A stretch of DNA of 64,000 nt from Diphasiastrum complanatum (GCA_029204225.1 CM055099.1:68317084-68381083), one strand, 5' to 3'. Positions 12,246 to 23,317 are shown, numbered from the stretch's first letter. Numbers and translations are program-made. Notes: generated from the letters alone by a model not told the origin.

Positions 12246-12927
12246 TGTAAAAATTACAGCAAATAAGGATCCTAAAACACTTGAAATGATGAGGGAAACA
12301 ATAGATTATGATTTCATAAGATTAGCACAAGTTGAACCATCAAAATCCATCAAAAATCTATGCTTGAACCTCACTAAATGGCCCAAATCCTTGAAGAAGG
12401 CTTCACACGTGTGAAAGTACGGCCTCCCACAGTCTGAGTACTGTACACCAGACCTACATTCAATCCTATAATCATTAGTAATCACAAGTACTCAAACAAT
12501 TATGAACATAGAGAGCAATTGCACCATTATGAGAGAAAAATCATGAAATTGCTTGATTGATTTTGGTGAGATATCATCACCTATATATACATGATCCATC
12601 ACGGTTTTGGGCAGGTATGAGTAGCCCTAAACCTATCCCTAATGCTAATTTTGGTGGATCTTTCATCCCTACCAAGTTAGGGTTGGAATCTTGGAGATCC
12701 CTCAACAATGCAAAAATTACCAAAAATAGCTCCTATTTTTTCTCCCTTGTATCTAAGCATAATTTGGACTCATTCCAAAGGTTCTAACACTTAGGTCTAC
12801 TTGAGAACATCCTTATGAATGGAATCCTATGCTATTTGGCACGTGTGACAAGCCACATCATGACCATCTAACTATTTACAAGTCATATGACCAAAACTAG
12901 TCAAGCTAGAATTGTGAATTTTTAACA
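12246..12927 (-). repeat. Copia-D 5' LTR
   Basis: A 682-bp LTR with ends TGTTAAAAATT and AATTTTTACA on the minus strand. It carries CACACGTGTG at 12,404-12,413 and a minus-strand TATATATAG box at about 12,581-12,589. It differs from the other two copies at AAAAATCATG and GATTGATTTTGG (about 12,536-12,570). Confidence 0.92.
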
Positions 12928-13326
12928 TGATCTCCTTTGCTTGAATCTTTTTTCTCACAAAATGGTGAGAAATCTCCGTGTGCTTGCTCCTTGCATGGAA
13001 TGTGGATTGGTTGCCAATGCTTGGCTTGATTGGTTGTCACAATATATGATTGGCTACTCCTCGGCCTCCATGACTTGTAGCTCCACCAATAGCCTCTTCA
13101 ACCACAAGACTTCTTTGGTTGTTGATGTCAAGCCTTGTATTCCGATTTGGTTGAAGATAGAGACATTGTATCTTGCTTTTTGGAAATCCAAGACACTATG
13201 CAATCACAAAGGAAGGTAGAAATTGCACTTGTTTACTTCCTATCCAACTTATCACCTACAAAAACAACATCTGAATAGGCCCTCAAAGCAAGGTTAGATC
13301 CATGATACAAAATGCCAAAGTTCAAG
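12928..13326 (-). pseudogene. Ty1/copia RNase H, right part of the copia-D target
   Basis: The first 174 bases repeat 5942-6115. Beyond 13,102 the same old gene continues upstream: minus-strand translation gives LDRKSTSAISTFLC and SWISKKQDTMSLSS, the RNase H start. It is cut at about 13,327, where a plus-strand gag fragment begins. Confidence 0.8.
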
Positions 13327-13327
13327 T

Positions 13328-13462
13328 GAGAGATTGTCTACTTCCAGTTATTCAATATGGAAGTTGAGGATGGAGTCCATCTTGATATTCCAAGATGTGA
13401 TGGACATTGTTCTTGGCCTTGAAGAAGAGCCTAAAGTTCTTCAAGAAATACAAAAACAGAGT
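13328..13462 (+). pseudogene. Ty1/copia gag N-terminus scrap, copia-B family
   Basis: The plus strand reads RLSTSSYSIWKLRMESILIF and then DVMDIVLGLEEEPKVLQE. This is the same N-terminal gag as in copia-B (24,785). It lacks the ATG region and ends at about 13,462. Confidence 0.85.
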
Positions 13463-15240
13463 GATAGTGTCAGCTTTTCCCGAAAAGCGACACTTCAACA
13501 TAGTTCAACAGTTCAACTATTTTCAACAGTGTCGGCTTTTCTTGCATTTTTTAGAAATGCAACAGTGTCGGCTTCTTGCCTTCAGCTTCTTCCTTTAAAC
13601 TATTTAGAAGAAGTTAAACTATTTTAAGAGCACCTTCGCCTTTTGAGAGCACTACTAGCTTTTTAAGGGCACTGTCGGCTTTTTTCACAAAATCTCAAAG
13701 AGAGAAAAATCCCGACAGTCGTCTTTTTTCAACAAGGAACATTCCCAGCCACCTCCCAAAAATGCGAAGTGAGAGAATTTGCGACGTCCTCATCCGCATC
13801 AACATTCCCCGATTCGTTGACCGTATATACCATGTACAATTGTCACACAAGCCAAATACATTCACTACCTAAAGTGCTTTGGTCTATAGTCACTCCTAAA
13901 ATGGACCTTTTTTGTTAAACGTACCTAGCTTTAGGCTAGAATTCAAAAAGAGTTGTGGTGTTTTGTGAGAGGTTTGTCGTGGAACACCAGTGACAGAGAT
14001 TTGGAAGAGGTTTCTTTGTTAGCACATGTCGTTTATTCCTAAGTAACTATTTGCTTTTTGGCTACAACAGTTTCTCTCTAAGGTATCTCACGTGAAGCGC
14101 TACGATCTCTTTTTTATTCCCGTCTCTACTTTTATCATTTTTGTCTTTGCCGCAAGATTTCAAACTTCCACAAGAAGTATGAAAGTTCGTGATAGTTACG
14201 ATTATAATTAATGAATTTGGCAAATCGATTTGGATCTCAGCCTTGACAAGTATATTTTGATACGAATAACATCGTTCATGTGGCTGCCATTTCACCCTTC
14301 TTTAATGCAGTAACTGTACAAAAACCCTTTTAGTTCCTTAGATTCGTGTCAGTGTTCGGAAACCTTTTTGAGGTTTTCCTCCAAAAACCGATATGTGAAA
14401 AAGTTTTTCAGTTTTTATTGAGTGGCATGCTATTACTTGTCGATTTTTTTTTTTATAAAACCCAAGATTTATGACATAAAAAATCATGTACAATTTTTGC
14501 CATGCCGGATTTTGGGAAAGGATGTCGGTTCCATTCTTAAACTACGTTGGCTTTTCGGAACACTGGATTCGTGTCCTAAGTATGTTAACTAAGTTGTTAC
14601 AATACTTCTTGGAACCTACTCATTACAAGTCTTACAACTGTTATCTAGTTGAATTTTTTCTAGTATAGCACTATCTAGTTTCCAACCTTTGCGCTGCATG
14701 AACCCATGTATGCGGGTATCTTTATTTGTGTAAGCAACCGAACTACTACTTTTGCTGGTTCAGATCTATTTAGGCAAGTAGTGTTGTAATTCACATGTTT
14801 TTGTTGTTTCAAAACCTTCCTACCAAGCTCAGTGTAAATAGGATTTTTGGGTAAAATCTGAAAATGAAGACTACTTTCTTTAAGAGTGACATGTAGTATA
14901 TGTCCTGTAAGCTTGACATTCCAGCTACAGAATACATCTTGAAATTTTCCTTTAACCAAGTCTCAAGGGATCATGCATGAGCCTGTAGTCCATGTAGTTG
15001 CTTCAAGTGATTTGCATACAACCAACCACTTGTTGACATAAGACACTGAAATCTGTCCATTGACTATTATAGCTCACAAGTGGCAACCTTATAACAAATG
15101 ACTTATATCACCCTCTGACCTTAAGGTGGTTGTATTTTGACCTTAGGGTTGTCTTTTGGCTTGAGAAAAACTTTTCTGTGTTATTTTTATGCACTTGGTG
15201 TATGTTGTATGTCCTAATGCAATGTACATCTTTGGACCTT
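13463..15240. other. No gene; begins with GTGTCGGCTTTTC repeats
   Basis: At 13,466-13,494 lies a near-perfect hairpin (AGTGTCAGCTTTTC facing GAAAAGCGACACT). Partial copies of AGTGTCGGCTTTTC follow near 13,528, 13,564 and 13,672. A degenerate inverted piece (CCCGACAGTCGTC) lies near 13,712. The rest is AT-rich with scattered short frames and no recognised domain. Confidence 0.5.
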
Positions 15241-15351
15241 AGTTGCCCGTTCCGTTCTAGAACGGGACTTCCAATAAAAAATAAATAAAATATGTTTTTT
15301 CACAAAGAAAAAAAAAACCATATCCTGAGAGTTGATAGACAACGGGCAACT
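15241..15351. repeat. 111-bp segment bounded by an 11-bp inverted repeat
   Basis: AGTTGCCCGTT at 15,241-15,251 is the exact reverse complement of AACGGGCAACT at 15,341-15,351. Inside are a second small palindrome around CGTTCTAGAACG and an AATAAA-rich stretch. It could be a tiny foldback element or a transcript 3' end. No coding sequence. Confidence 0.5.
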
Positions 15352-15441
15352 CAACACGGGCAGTGTGTCTCATCACAGATTAAGACTGAGCATCGAGGCA
15401 GGTGTCAATATATGGATTTTGCTGGGATTCTGAGGAAAAAC

Positions 15442-16876
15442 TTAGTAAGCAAAAAAAAGTCCAATAGCTTTGTCTTTTTTGATCATCCAGAGCATGGATT
15501 TGTAGTTGGGCTGTCCCAACCTCCTATGCCATAACTCCTCCATAGATAGCTTGGTTACAAATGCAACATTACAAGAATTTACACTTTCTCTTGGATCTAG
15601 TTTATAGGTGCCTCCAAATCTAGATCCTAGTGCAATCATTCTTTTTTATAGTACAAGTATCAACATTGAATTTCACATCAAGGCCATTATCAAGCATTGG
15701 CCAACACTTAGAAGATTCTTTGTAAGCTTAGGTACAAAAAGAACTTTAGTGAGAGAAAGAACTTTCGAAAATGCAAGCTTCAAGGGAATATTTTGTATTC
15801 CTTCAATTGGACATTCATAATCATTTGTAGTGTATATTGATTTATTGGCTCCATCATAAGGTGCAATAGATGATAAAGAGGCCTTGGAGTTACACATATG
15901 TGAAGAACCTCCGCTATCAATATACCATAATCTATCCTTCTTGAAAGGAGAGGATGAGAAGCTAGAGACCATAAGAGATCCCTCTCCATCACTTGCAATA
16001 GTGTCTTCTTTCTCATTGGAGATGCTGGCTTGCTTGAGTTGATTCCTCTTCTTGAAGCAATTGGTGGCATAATGGCCTTTTTTGCCACAATAAAAGCACT
16101 TGATCTTCTTCTTTTGAGCTTAGATATAGAAGCACTAGAGGAATCATCTTCCTCCTCATCTTTGTCTTTGGCTTTGGCTTTGTCCTTGCTTGAGGATTGT
16201 TGTTATTGGTTCATTGGTTCTTGCTCCTCCCTTTGTGCTTGTCCTTGACAAATAAAGTTTTGCCATCATTATGATTGAGTGATAGCTTGTCCATCCTCAA
16301 GAGTTTGTACTCTTGTCTTGATTCTTCAGAAATAAGCACACTTTGAAGGGCCTCCAAAATTGGTAGCTCCTCTTTTAAGGCATAGGATTGGACAACGCTA
16401 TCATATTCATTTCTCAAGCCATTGAGAATGACTTGGACTAGCTCACTTTGATTGATTGAGTCACCAATGCATGCAAGATCCTTATGAATATCCTTGACCC
16501 TCAAAACATATTAGATGCACTCTCATCACTCTTTTGACTACTTTGGAAGATTTGATTTCTAAGAGTGAGGAGCCTAGAGGTGTTCTTAGCCTAATAGATA
16601 GACTTGAGACAATCCCAAGCTTCTTTGGTTGTAGTGCGAGTACCAATCTCCCTCATATCTCATTAGAGACATTCATCTTGAGGTAGTGGAGAGGCCAACT
16701 CTCTTCTTGAATTTTTGAACATCTTGAAGAACTTTAGGCTCTTCTTCAAGGCCAAGAACAATGTCCATCACATCTTGGAGTATCAAGATGGACTCCATCC
16801 TCAACTTCCATATTGAATAATTGGAAGTAGACAATCTCTCACTTGGTTCCAACAAGGATGAACTCATTAAAGCCAT
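15442..16876 (-). pseudogene. Ty1/copia gag-protease-integrase start, copia-B family
   Basis: The minus strand opens at an ATG near 16,876 (MALMSSSLLEPSERLSTSNYS) and runs through gag, a zinc knuckle, protease (WYIDSGGSSHM, with Gly for Ala) and the pre-integrase region (ELWHRRLGQPNYKSM). At least five frame breaks divide it. The knuckle keeps its last Cys (KGHYATNC), unlike copia-B itself. It ends near 15,442 in the HHCC region, so the integrase core onwards is missing. Confidence 0.88.
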
Positions 16877-16929
16877 ATAAAGTGGAAATAAACTCAAGTG
16901 ATAAACAAAAAATGTTGCTAATCTCTCAC

Positions 16930-17290
16930 TATTGTGAAAAAAGTGGATCTTGAATAGATCCAAACTCCCAAAATACTTGGCTAAGATCTTTGCACAACAA
17001 GCTACAAAAGCTAGAAATGGCAAAGCATCCTAATGCTACCTTTGATACACCTTGACAAAGCATTCAAGAGACAAAAGAAACTAATAAAAGGTACTAATGG
17101 TAGTAAAAAATAACAGCAAACAGGGTGCCCAATAGTAGCCTACCACTTTTGGAAACCTCTTAAGATCATACACAAAACGTTGAAGACAATACACAAGATA
17201 ATGCTCTCAATGGAGGAAGAAACAATGACAATGATCTATTGATCTCAATGAACCATACAATAGGTTTCTTCAACCTATTCTCCACGAATT
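16930..17290 (+). pseudogene. Diverged copy of a gene-like segment (inverted relative to 31.9-32.25 kb)
   Basis: The plus strand matches the minus strand of about 32,250-31,890. Shared runs include GGCTAAGATCTTTGCACAAC and GGCAAAGCATCCTAATGCTA. The coding-like part (KLEMAKHPNATFD in the better copy) is interrupted here by a deletion after GATACACC. Homology continues past the stop into the flank. Function is not recognised. It may be a captured host gene piece or a retroelement 3' region. Confidence 0.65.
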
Positions 17291-17581
17291 TCAGCCTAAT
17301 ATAGATGAGAGAGATGAGCCTCTCTCCTCTCTCTAGAACTTAGGACCCAATTTTAGGGCACCAGTAGCCTAAAATAGCCAATTTTGGCCTATATGTCCAA
17401 ATAACATTATTTGGTGTCATTTCGAAGGTCTTGAAGTTTGACACTTCTTCAATATGAAATATATACTAGAATAAAAGTATCTAGGCCTCTTCCACATGTG
17501 TGAAAGGTTAGATCCAAAACTATGTGCCAAAAATACCAAATTCGGCCTAAACCTAGCTGGGAAATGTTGACAATTTTCACA
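17291..17581 (-). repeat. LTR-like remnant
   Basis: The minus strand shows a purine tract (GAAGAGGGAG) followed by TGTGAAAATTGTCAAC at 17,581, the pattern of a copia 3' LTR start. CACATGTGTG at 17,493-17,502 is a degraded form of the palindrome found in other LTRs here. The far border is unclear. Confidence 0.5.
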
Positions 17582-18059
17582 CTCCCTCTTCAACTTTACT
17601 TGCTAGTTTTACAACACTACTTTGATCTAACTTAAGAATGATTTCCATCTTAAGGATAGATCTCCTCTCAATGGTCTGAATATGTACAAAACAATAAACT
17701 ACATGATTGATATAGATAATAGTGTCCATATTGGATGTTTCACTATTTCTTAAATCAATTTTACAGTTCAAGATGAAAGTAGTACATGAAGAATAACATA
17801 GAGTGGGAATGGAATGATTCCTCCATGTTTCCACCTTTGAAATCTCTATAAAAAAGTAGCAGACATGTAATAAATGAAAGTGATGAATGCTTGCTTGCAT
17901 GTCTTCTCCATATTTCACTTCTTGTGAAGTGTATGTGTTGAAATCCACCATGAATGGGCCTCCATTTTTAGACTCTATATAACTAGTAGGTAGCACTAGT
18001 CCTTCTTCAAGATCCATTGGATACAAAAAGATGATCATAGATTCACCAAAGTTTGACAA
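17577..18059 (-). other. Unrecognised 160-codon open frame
   Basis: An open minus-strand frame, mostly hydrophobic and aromatic, ending in KLASKVEEGV just before the LTR-like start at 17,581. The sequence GACAATTTTCACAC occurs at both edges (about 17,570 and 18,057). No domain was recognised. Its position before a purine tract suggests the 3' internal region of an element rather than a host gene. Confidence 0.3.
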
Positions 18060-18096
18060 TTTTCACACATTGACATAACATAGCTCGAACATAAAA

Positions 18097-18967
18097 TTAG
18101 ACGAGTAAAGTAGGTTCGAACAAGACTTCCTTGCTGCTTCTAGAACCATAAATGACATCCATTTCATGAAGACAACCATCCATATGCATAACATCATCCA
18201 CACAAGAAGATGTACCAAAACATGTGAGTAAAGCCAAGTTTGTACCTTCCACAACTTGCTTACCCTTCCCATCATATGTAAGCGTTGTTGGCTTTTCCCT
18301 TTGCCTTGAGGATTTTCTTGGAACTTGACTTGGAGAGGCATCACCACCATCATCATCCATAGATCCATCACCATCAAGAAAGTTAGGAGAAACAACGTGA
18401 AGATTGTTAGTTTCATCAACATCAACTTTCTTTGGTATATTGACTTCTTCAAAGATGACATCTCTAGAAATGAGAAATTTTCTTGTTGAAGGTGTGTAAA
18501 CCTTGTAAGCCTTGCTTAGTTCACTATAGCCAACAAACACACCCTTCTTTGATGAAGGATCTTCTTTGGTTCTATCATCAAGAGTGATGTTGACAAAGTA
18601 TAACCAAAGATCCTACAATGCTTGACACTTGGCCTCCTACCATAGAGGACCTCAAAGGGAGTCTTACCATTCAAAGAAGCACTTGTCCACCTGTTACAAA
18701 GATAGTTAGCACATGCTAAAGCTTCCCCCAAAAGGACTTAGCAAGATTAGCATGAAGTCTCATTCCTTGGCACATTCACAAAGGGTTCTATTCTTCCTCT
18801 CTGCCACTCCATTCTGTTGTGGAGTCCTAGGAATAGAAAACTTTCTCTTAATCCCATGTGTTATGCAAAAATATTTGAACTTATTTGATATACATACTTT
18901 AGCACCTTCTATCATAGAGTCTTCCGGAGTGGATCATACGATGGTGGAGTTAGGTGTGTCTCATTAA
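18097..18967 (-). pseudogene. Ty1/copia integrase C-terminal half
   Basis: The minus strand reads the end of the integrase core (PQQNGVAERKNRTLCECAK), then the GEALACANYLCNR block, GKTPFEVLYGRRPS, and a VGYSELSKAYKVY block with SRDVIFEE. A linker with RKSSRQREKPTTLTYDGKGK follows. Frameshifts lie near 18,520-18,600 and 18,730. Both ends are truncated. It lies to the left of an RT-RNase H fragment (19.8-20.7 kb), the wrong order for one minus-strand element. The two are therefore separate scraps. Confidence 0.85.
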
Positions 18968-18984
18968 CAACATCTTGCAACTAT

Positions 18985-19662
18985 TTCTTAAACTCATCTC
19001 GAAGTTTGATTTGCTCAATAGGATTAGGATAGACTAAGGGAGTGGAGTTTTCACTGGGTATGGCAGGTGGGTCATCAAGTCGTCTATCCATTTTTCGATT
19101 GGCTGCTCTCTGTTGAGCTCTAGTCATGACCATAGCTGGCAAGGTCTCGACTTGAATTGAACGAACTGGGATAGAAGGTTTAGGTCGATTTGGGCAGTCC
19201 TTCGTATGGTGCTCGATTCCGTAGTTATCACATAAGGGTGGGAATTTGAGCTTACGGGACAATGGATACTAGGATGTCTGCCAGCACAAACAAAACAACC
19301 CCTCAAGGTAGGCTTGGGTTGTGCTGCATAACTTACTTGTGGAGCTGCATAGTATGGCTAGTTTGGATCATAAGCGACAGTCGTGGCGTCATATTGGTAT
19401 GTCGGGTCCACTTGATAACTAGCATCTTGGGTTTTTTCAATGCAATATGTAGCTGGATCAACATAGCCGAGATCAATCATGTGAGCAGGTGCTTGTGGCT
19501 GAGGTTGATTTACTACATAAGGCTGTCTAGGATAAAATTGATGTGGGCCTGGAGGTCGTGGTTGAAATTGTCCTGGTCATTGATAAGTCTGTTGAGGATT
19601 GTAAGATGGTGGACCAGGGGGTCCGTATTGCCCATACATCGGTCTTGCAGCTTGCGGGAGAT
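18985..19662 (-). pseudogene. Ty3/gypsy gag C-terminal fragment
   Basis: Across two minus-strand frames there is a Pro/Gln/Tyr-rich stretch (PMYGQYGPPGPPSYNPQQ), then a double knuckle region. Its first part reads GCFVCAGRHPSIHCP and its second CDNYGIEHHTKDCPNRPKP. VMTRAQQRAANRK follows. The 11.5-kb gypsy element has the same arrangement at 38.6-38.9 kb (CFACGEKHRVAECP ... VVTRAQKQK), but the two are clearly different families. It sits between two unrelated copia scraps. Confidence 0.75.
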
Positions 19663-19670
19663 ATGTCTTG

Positions 19671-19752
19671 ACATGTGGGCACTCATTGTCTTCACATGTG
19701 AGCACTCCTTGTCTTCACATGTGGGCACTCGTCTTCACATGTGGGCAATTGA
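19671..19752. repeat. Four imperfect tandem units around CACATGTG
   Basis: The unit GTCTTCACATGTGGGCACTC recurs three to four times (about 19,674, 19,688, 19,711, 19,731) with small changes and uneven spacing of about 14-22 bases. Each unit holds the palindrome ACATGT or CACATGTG. It lies at the upstream edge of the gypsy gag scrap. Confidence 0.75.
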
Positions 19753-19802
19753 CTCAGTCAAGGGGACAATGTGCGAGTTTTGAACCTCAATATTTTAATA
19801 AA

Positions 19803-20746
19803 AATTAAGGTCCTTGTGGCACTTCTTTTGTTGTAGTAGTAAGTGCCTTATATTCAGCTTCACAAGATGAGAGTGATATAGTATCTTGCTTTTTAGAAAG
19901 CCAAGATATCAAGTTTCCTCCAAGATATATGACATGTGCACTTGTAGATTTCCGATCTGCTTTATCACTTGCAAAATCCAAGTCAGAATAGCCAACTATA
20001 GAAAGATCTTCACTTTTATATAACAAACATAATCATAAGTTGAAGATATGTACCTAAGTACCCTTTTGGCCATTTTCCAATGATGAACAGTAGCTTGGCT
20101 CAACTTATGAACACTAAAACTTATATCAGGCTTAGTTATAGTGAGCCGAATTAAGGAACCTATAAGACTCCTAAAAAGAGTGATGTCCACGAAGGATCTT
20201 TCATCACCTTTGTTAGGGTCTTTTACAATTTGCTCCATAGGAGTCAATCTCTAATCCTAATATGTAATGAATTTTTCCAAGATCTTGCATCTTGAATTCT
20301 TTTCTGAATGCAATTTGGATTTTCTCGACTAACTTGATACCACTTCCTGTTAGGATGATATCATCAACATAAATGAGAAGAATGACAATATCTCTATTAT
20401 AAAACTTGACATACAAGGAAGGATCATAGTTACTAAGATTAAATCCTAGTGAATCAAGAAAAGTGTTAAGTCAAGATTACCACGATCTTGGAGCTTGCTT
20501 TAGTCCATAGAGACTTTTGAAGAGCAAGCAAACTTTGGTCTTGTCTTGGATGAACCCAATAGGTTGCTCCATATAAATCTCTTCTTCTAGATATCCATTT
20601 AAAAATGCATTAGAGACATCTAGTCAAAAAACTTGCCATTTGAAAAAACATGCAATAGAAATTATGATTCTAATTAATACCATCTTTGCAACTGGAGCAA
20701 AAGTCTCCTCATAATCATGTCCATAAACTTGAGAATCTAATACCAT
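19803..20746 (-). pseudogene. Ty1/copia RT-RNase H fragment, copia-B family
   Basis: The minus strand reads DYEETFAPVAKM, a degraded catalytic region, LLIYVDDIILTGSG, then IVKDPNKGDERSF and RNase H with SDLDFAS and SSCEAEYKALTTTTKEV. It parallels copia-B (27.4-28.4 kb) with several frameshifts and losses. It ends at about 19,803 in RNase H. Its upstream edge at 20,746 touches an LTR-like sequence directly, so integrase is deleted. Confidence 0.85.
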
Positions 20747-21420
20747 GACAAAATTTCCTGCAAGTTCACACGTGTGAATGATCTTATTAAGCTTTATGAT
20801 TTGCACACAAACTAATTCTAGATTGAATATCAAGATCTAGTACAGAATTTAATGGCTTAATCACAATCTAGCATGCTAAGAATCAAAGAATGATAGCTTT
20901 GATTTACGAGAGAGAAAAAGTACAAGAATTTAGTGCACGAGCATAAGCCTTAACACGAGTAAGAGAGAGAAAGAGAGAGCAATAATCAAGCAAATGATAG
21001 TGTGAATCCAAAATGGCATAGAGTAGCTTCAAAGCTTGGTTCTTTATCAAAGATTATGAGAATGTCTATACATATTTATGGAGTTTGAGGTAGCTCGAGG
21101 TAGAACCACATCCATCCACCTTCCATCCACATCTACGAGTGAAAACTAGAGTATTAGTGACATTTGTCACATCTCATGCATGCATTTCTACCTACTTTTA
21201 CCAAGTGTCATTTTTCCAACTAGAATTGTACAAATCATCATGCATGTGTCCATTTCACTTTGTGCATGCCTTGCATGTCACTATGGATCACTTACAAACA
21301 TTGCATGTGATATGCCACGAGTTTCTACAAGCATATTAATGACATTTCTAAGTCTACAATCTATATGCAAGTTGTATGCTACCAACTAGACTTGAGAAAC
21401 TCATATAGCTCAAGTTACTT
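20747..21420 (-). repeat. Copia LTR-like segment with degenerate primer site
   Basis: TGGTATTAGA (a decayed primer site) abuts AATTTTGTCA at about 20,746 on the minus strand. CACACGTGTG is at 20,767-20,776. The remaining 600 bases are AT-rich and non-coding. The right border is not defined. Confidence 0.5.
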
Positions 21421-21539
21421 CTAGGCCAAATTTGGCATTTACATTATCAAACAACAAACTTGCATAGAAAAAAGGTTGTGGCAAGCCTAAAGTCAAGATA
21501 GATGATTTTTCATTTTCAACAGAGAGTGGGCTTCTACAC

Positions 21540-23268
21540 CTCAAAACAAGAATGGCCCCCTTGTCACTACATAATGGTGATGAGAAAGCAAACTTCACAT
21601 CAAAAGGCAAAACAAAGACTCATCCTTTAAAGAAGTTCCAAGGCAAGGAGGCCGAGGCAAAGGATGGAGTTCCAAGGCAAAACGAAGACTCATCCTTTAA
21701 AGAGGTTCCAAGGCAAGGAGGCCGAGGCAAAGGATGGAGGATCTACCTCCAAAGGAAAGCAAAAGAACAAAGCCAAGCTAAAGTGTTTCTTTTGTGGGAA
21801 GAAAGGACACTTTGCTTCTGAATGTTATAAAAAGAAGAATGTACAAGGGAGTGAAGATCAAGGCAACCTTGCACAAGGGGAGGAGGAAGAGGATGGCTTC
21901 AACACATCTTTGATGGCAGCATCTACACCAAGATCAAGCCAAGAGACATGGTGGATTGATAGTGGTGCTAGTTCTCACATGTCATTCAACAAGCATTATT
22001 TTTCTACTCTACCCTTTTATAATGATTCTATGAAGTCAATCTACACTACTAGTGATCAAGAATTTAAGATAGATGGCATAGGATCTATTCCATTATGCTT
22101 AGGATCATCTAAGAGGATAGATCTTGATAATGTTTTGTATGTTCCATCCATTACACAAAACTTGCTTAGTGTTGGTCAATTAATGGACAATGGACTAGAT
22201 GTAGATTTCAAGAATGGAGTGTGTTCGATCTTGAAAAGTGATAAGTGCATAGCTAGTGGCATTAAGCAAGGAAGACTCTTTAAGTTGGATGCCAATGTGG
22301 CTATTGAAAGTGTGAACATGGTTAGGGAGGAGTTGACTCAAGTGGAGCTTTGGCACAAAAGATTGGGCCATCCTAATTTTCAATCAATGGAATCCATGGC
22401 ATCAAAGGAGCTAGTTCTCAGCCTACCAAAAGCTTTCAAAAAGTGTGGCAAAGTGTGTGAGGCATGTGGCCTTTCAAAGTCACACAAGACTTCCTACAGG
22501 AGATCTTTAACAAGATCTACCTCACCTTTGGATCTTATCCATTCGGATGTACATGCTTTTTTTCATGAAAGTAATGGAGGTGCTTTAGTGTATGTGACTT
22601 TTGTAGATGATTGTACTAGATACACTTGGATTGAATTATTTCCTAAGAAGAGCTTGTATATGAAGCTTTTGTAAAGTTCAAGTCTCTAGTGGAAAAGCAA
22701 CTTAGTTCCTACATTAAAGTTCTAAGATGTGATAATGGAGGAGAGTATATCTCCAACAAGATGAGAGACTTTTGTGAGATCAATGGCATTAAGAGAGAGC
22801 TCACTTGTTCGTACACCCCCCAACAAAATGGGGTGGCCGAGAAAAAAAATAGGAGCCTTTGTGAATGTGCAAAGTCTTTAAGACTTGATGCATCTCTACC
22901 CATCTCTTTTTGGAGGAGGCCATAACTTGTGCTAATTACTTATGTAATAGACTTCCTAGTAGTGCTATTGTTGGGATCTCACCATTTCAAGATTTTTTTT
23001 GGCAATAAGCCCAATGTTAAAGATTTTAAAGTGTTTGGATGTCCACATTCCTTTGGAAACTAGAAGGAAAGAAGATGCAACTTCCTTCAAAGAAATATTT
23101 GTGGGCTATAGTGAAAATAGAAAAGGATATAGGATATTTGATCCTATTTCAAGCAAAATAAAAGTTAGCAAGGATGTCTTATTTGATGAATCTCAAAGTT
23201 ACAAGATGTCTCCAAATGCATCTAATCTTTTAGGTGATGAAGATCTTGCAACACCCGAGGAGGAGCCT
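21540..23268 (+). pseudogene. Copia-A gag-protease-integrase (left half of a split element)
   Basis: The plus strand begins inside gag (LSLHNGDEKANFTSKGK), so the 5' end is missing. It contains an intact zinc knuckle (CFFCGKKGHFASEC), protease (WWIDSGASSHM), an HHCC finger (LWHKRLGHPNFQS ... CEACGLSKSH), the integrase core (SDVHAFFHE, RCDNGGEYIS, QNGVAEKKNRS), and the VGYSENRKGY block. Frame breaks: a 70-bp tandem duplication in gag (21,606-21,745), and shifts near 22,665 and 22,920. It stops at 23,268, where an inverted-repeat element begins. The RT-RNase H half resumes at 29,861. Confidence 0.92.
21606..21745 (+). repeat. 70-bp tandem duplication inside copia-A gag
   Basis: GGCAAAACAAAGACTCATCC starts at 21,606 and recurs at 21,676 with one base changed. 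The unit of 70 is not a multiple of three, so it shifts the gag frame. Confidence 0.9.
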
Positions 23269-23317
23269 CATTAGAGGAGTTCTAAATCCAAAAAAGACCC
23301 TTTTTAAAAATTCTTTT

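Larger units (their letters stand above)
6791..12927 (-). mobile_element. Copia-D, near-complete Ty1/copia retrotransposon
   Basis: The element lies on the minus strand in this order: 5' LTR (12,246-12,927), primer site (12,235-12,245), gag-pol (11,434-7473), purine tract GTGAGGAGGAG (about 7459-7469) and 3' LTR (6791-7458). The LTRs read TGTTAAAAATT...AATTTTTACA on the minus strand; the 3' copy lacks about 14 terminal bases. It sits inside an old copia RNase H fragment. No 5-bp target duplication is found. Instead 174 bp of target flank both sides, and an extra inverted LTR is on the left. Confidence 0.9.

Noticed and set aside
6246-12787. An 89-residue protein beginning MHHYERKNMK repeated in three places
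   Set aside because: All three copies lie within the copia-D LTRs; the frame is a by-product of LTR sequence and one copy lacks its start. No coding signal beyond the repeat.
13633-13640. CCTTCGCC copy outside the gypsy element
   Set aside because: A single isolated copy with no cluster; treated as chance.
17577-18967. One continuous minus-strand copia element from 20.7 to 17.6 kb
   Set aside because: RT-RNase H lies upstream of integrase in that orientation, which is the wrong order, and a gypsy gag fragment lies between them. They are separate scraps.
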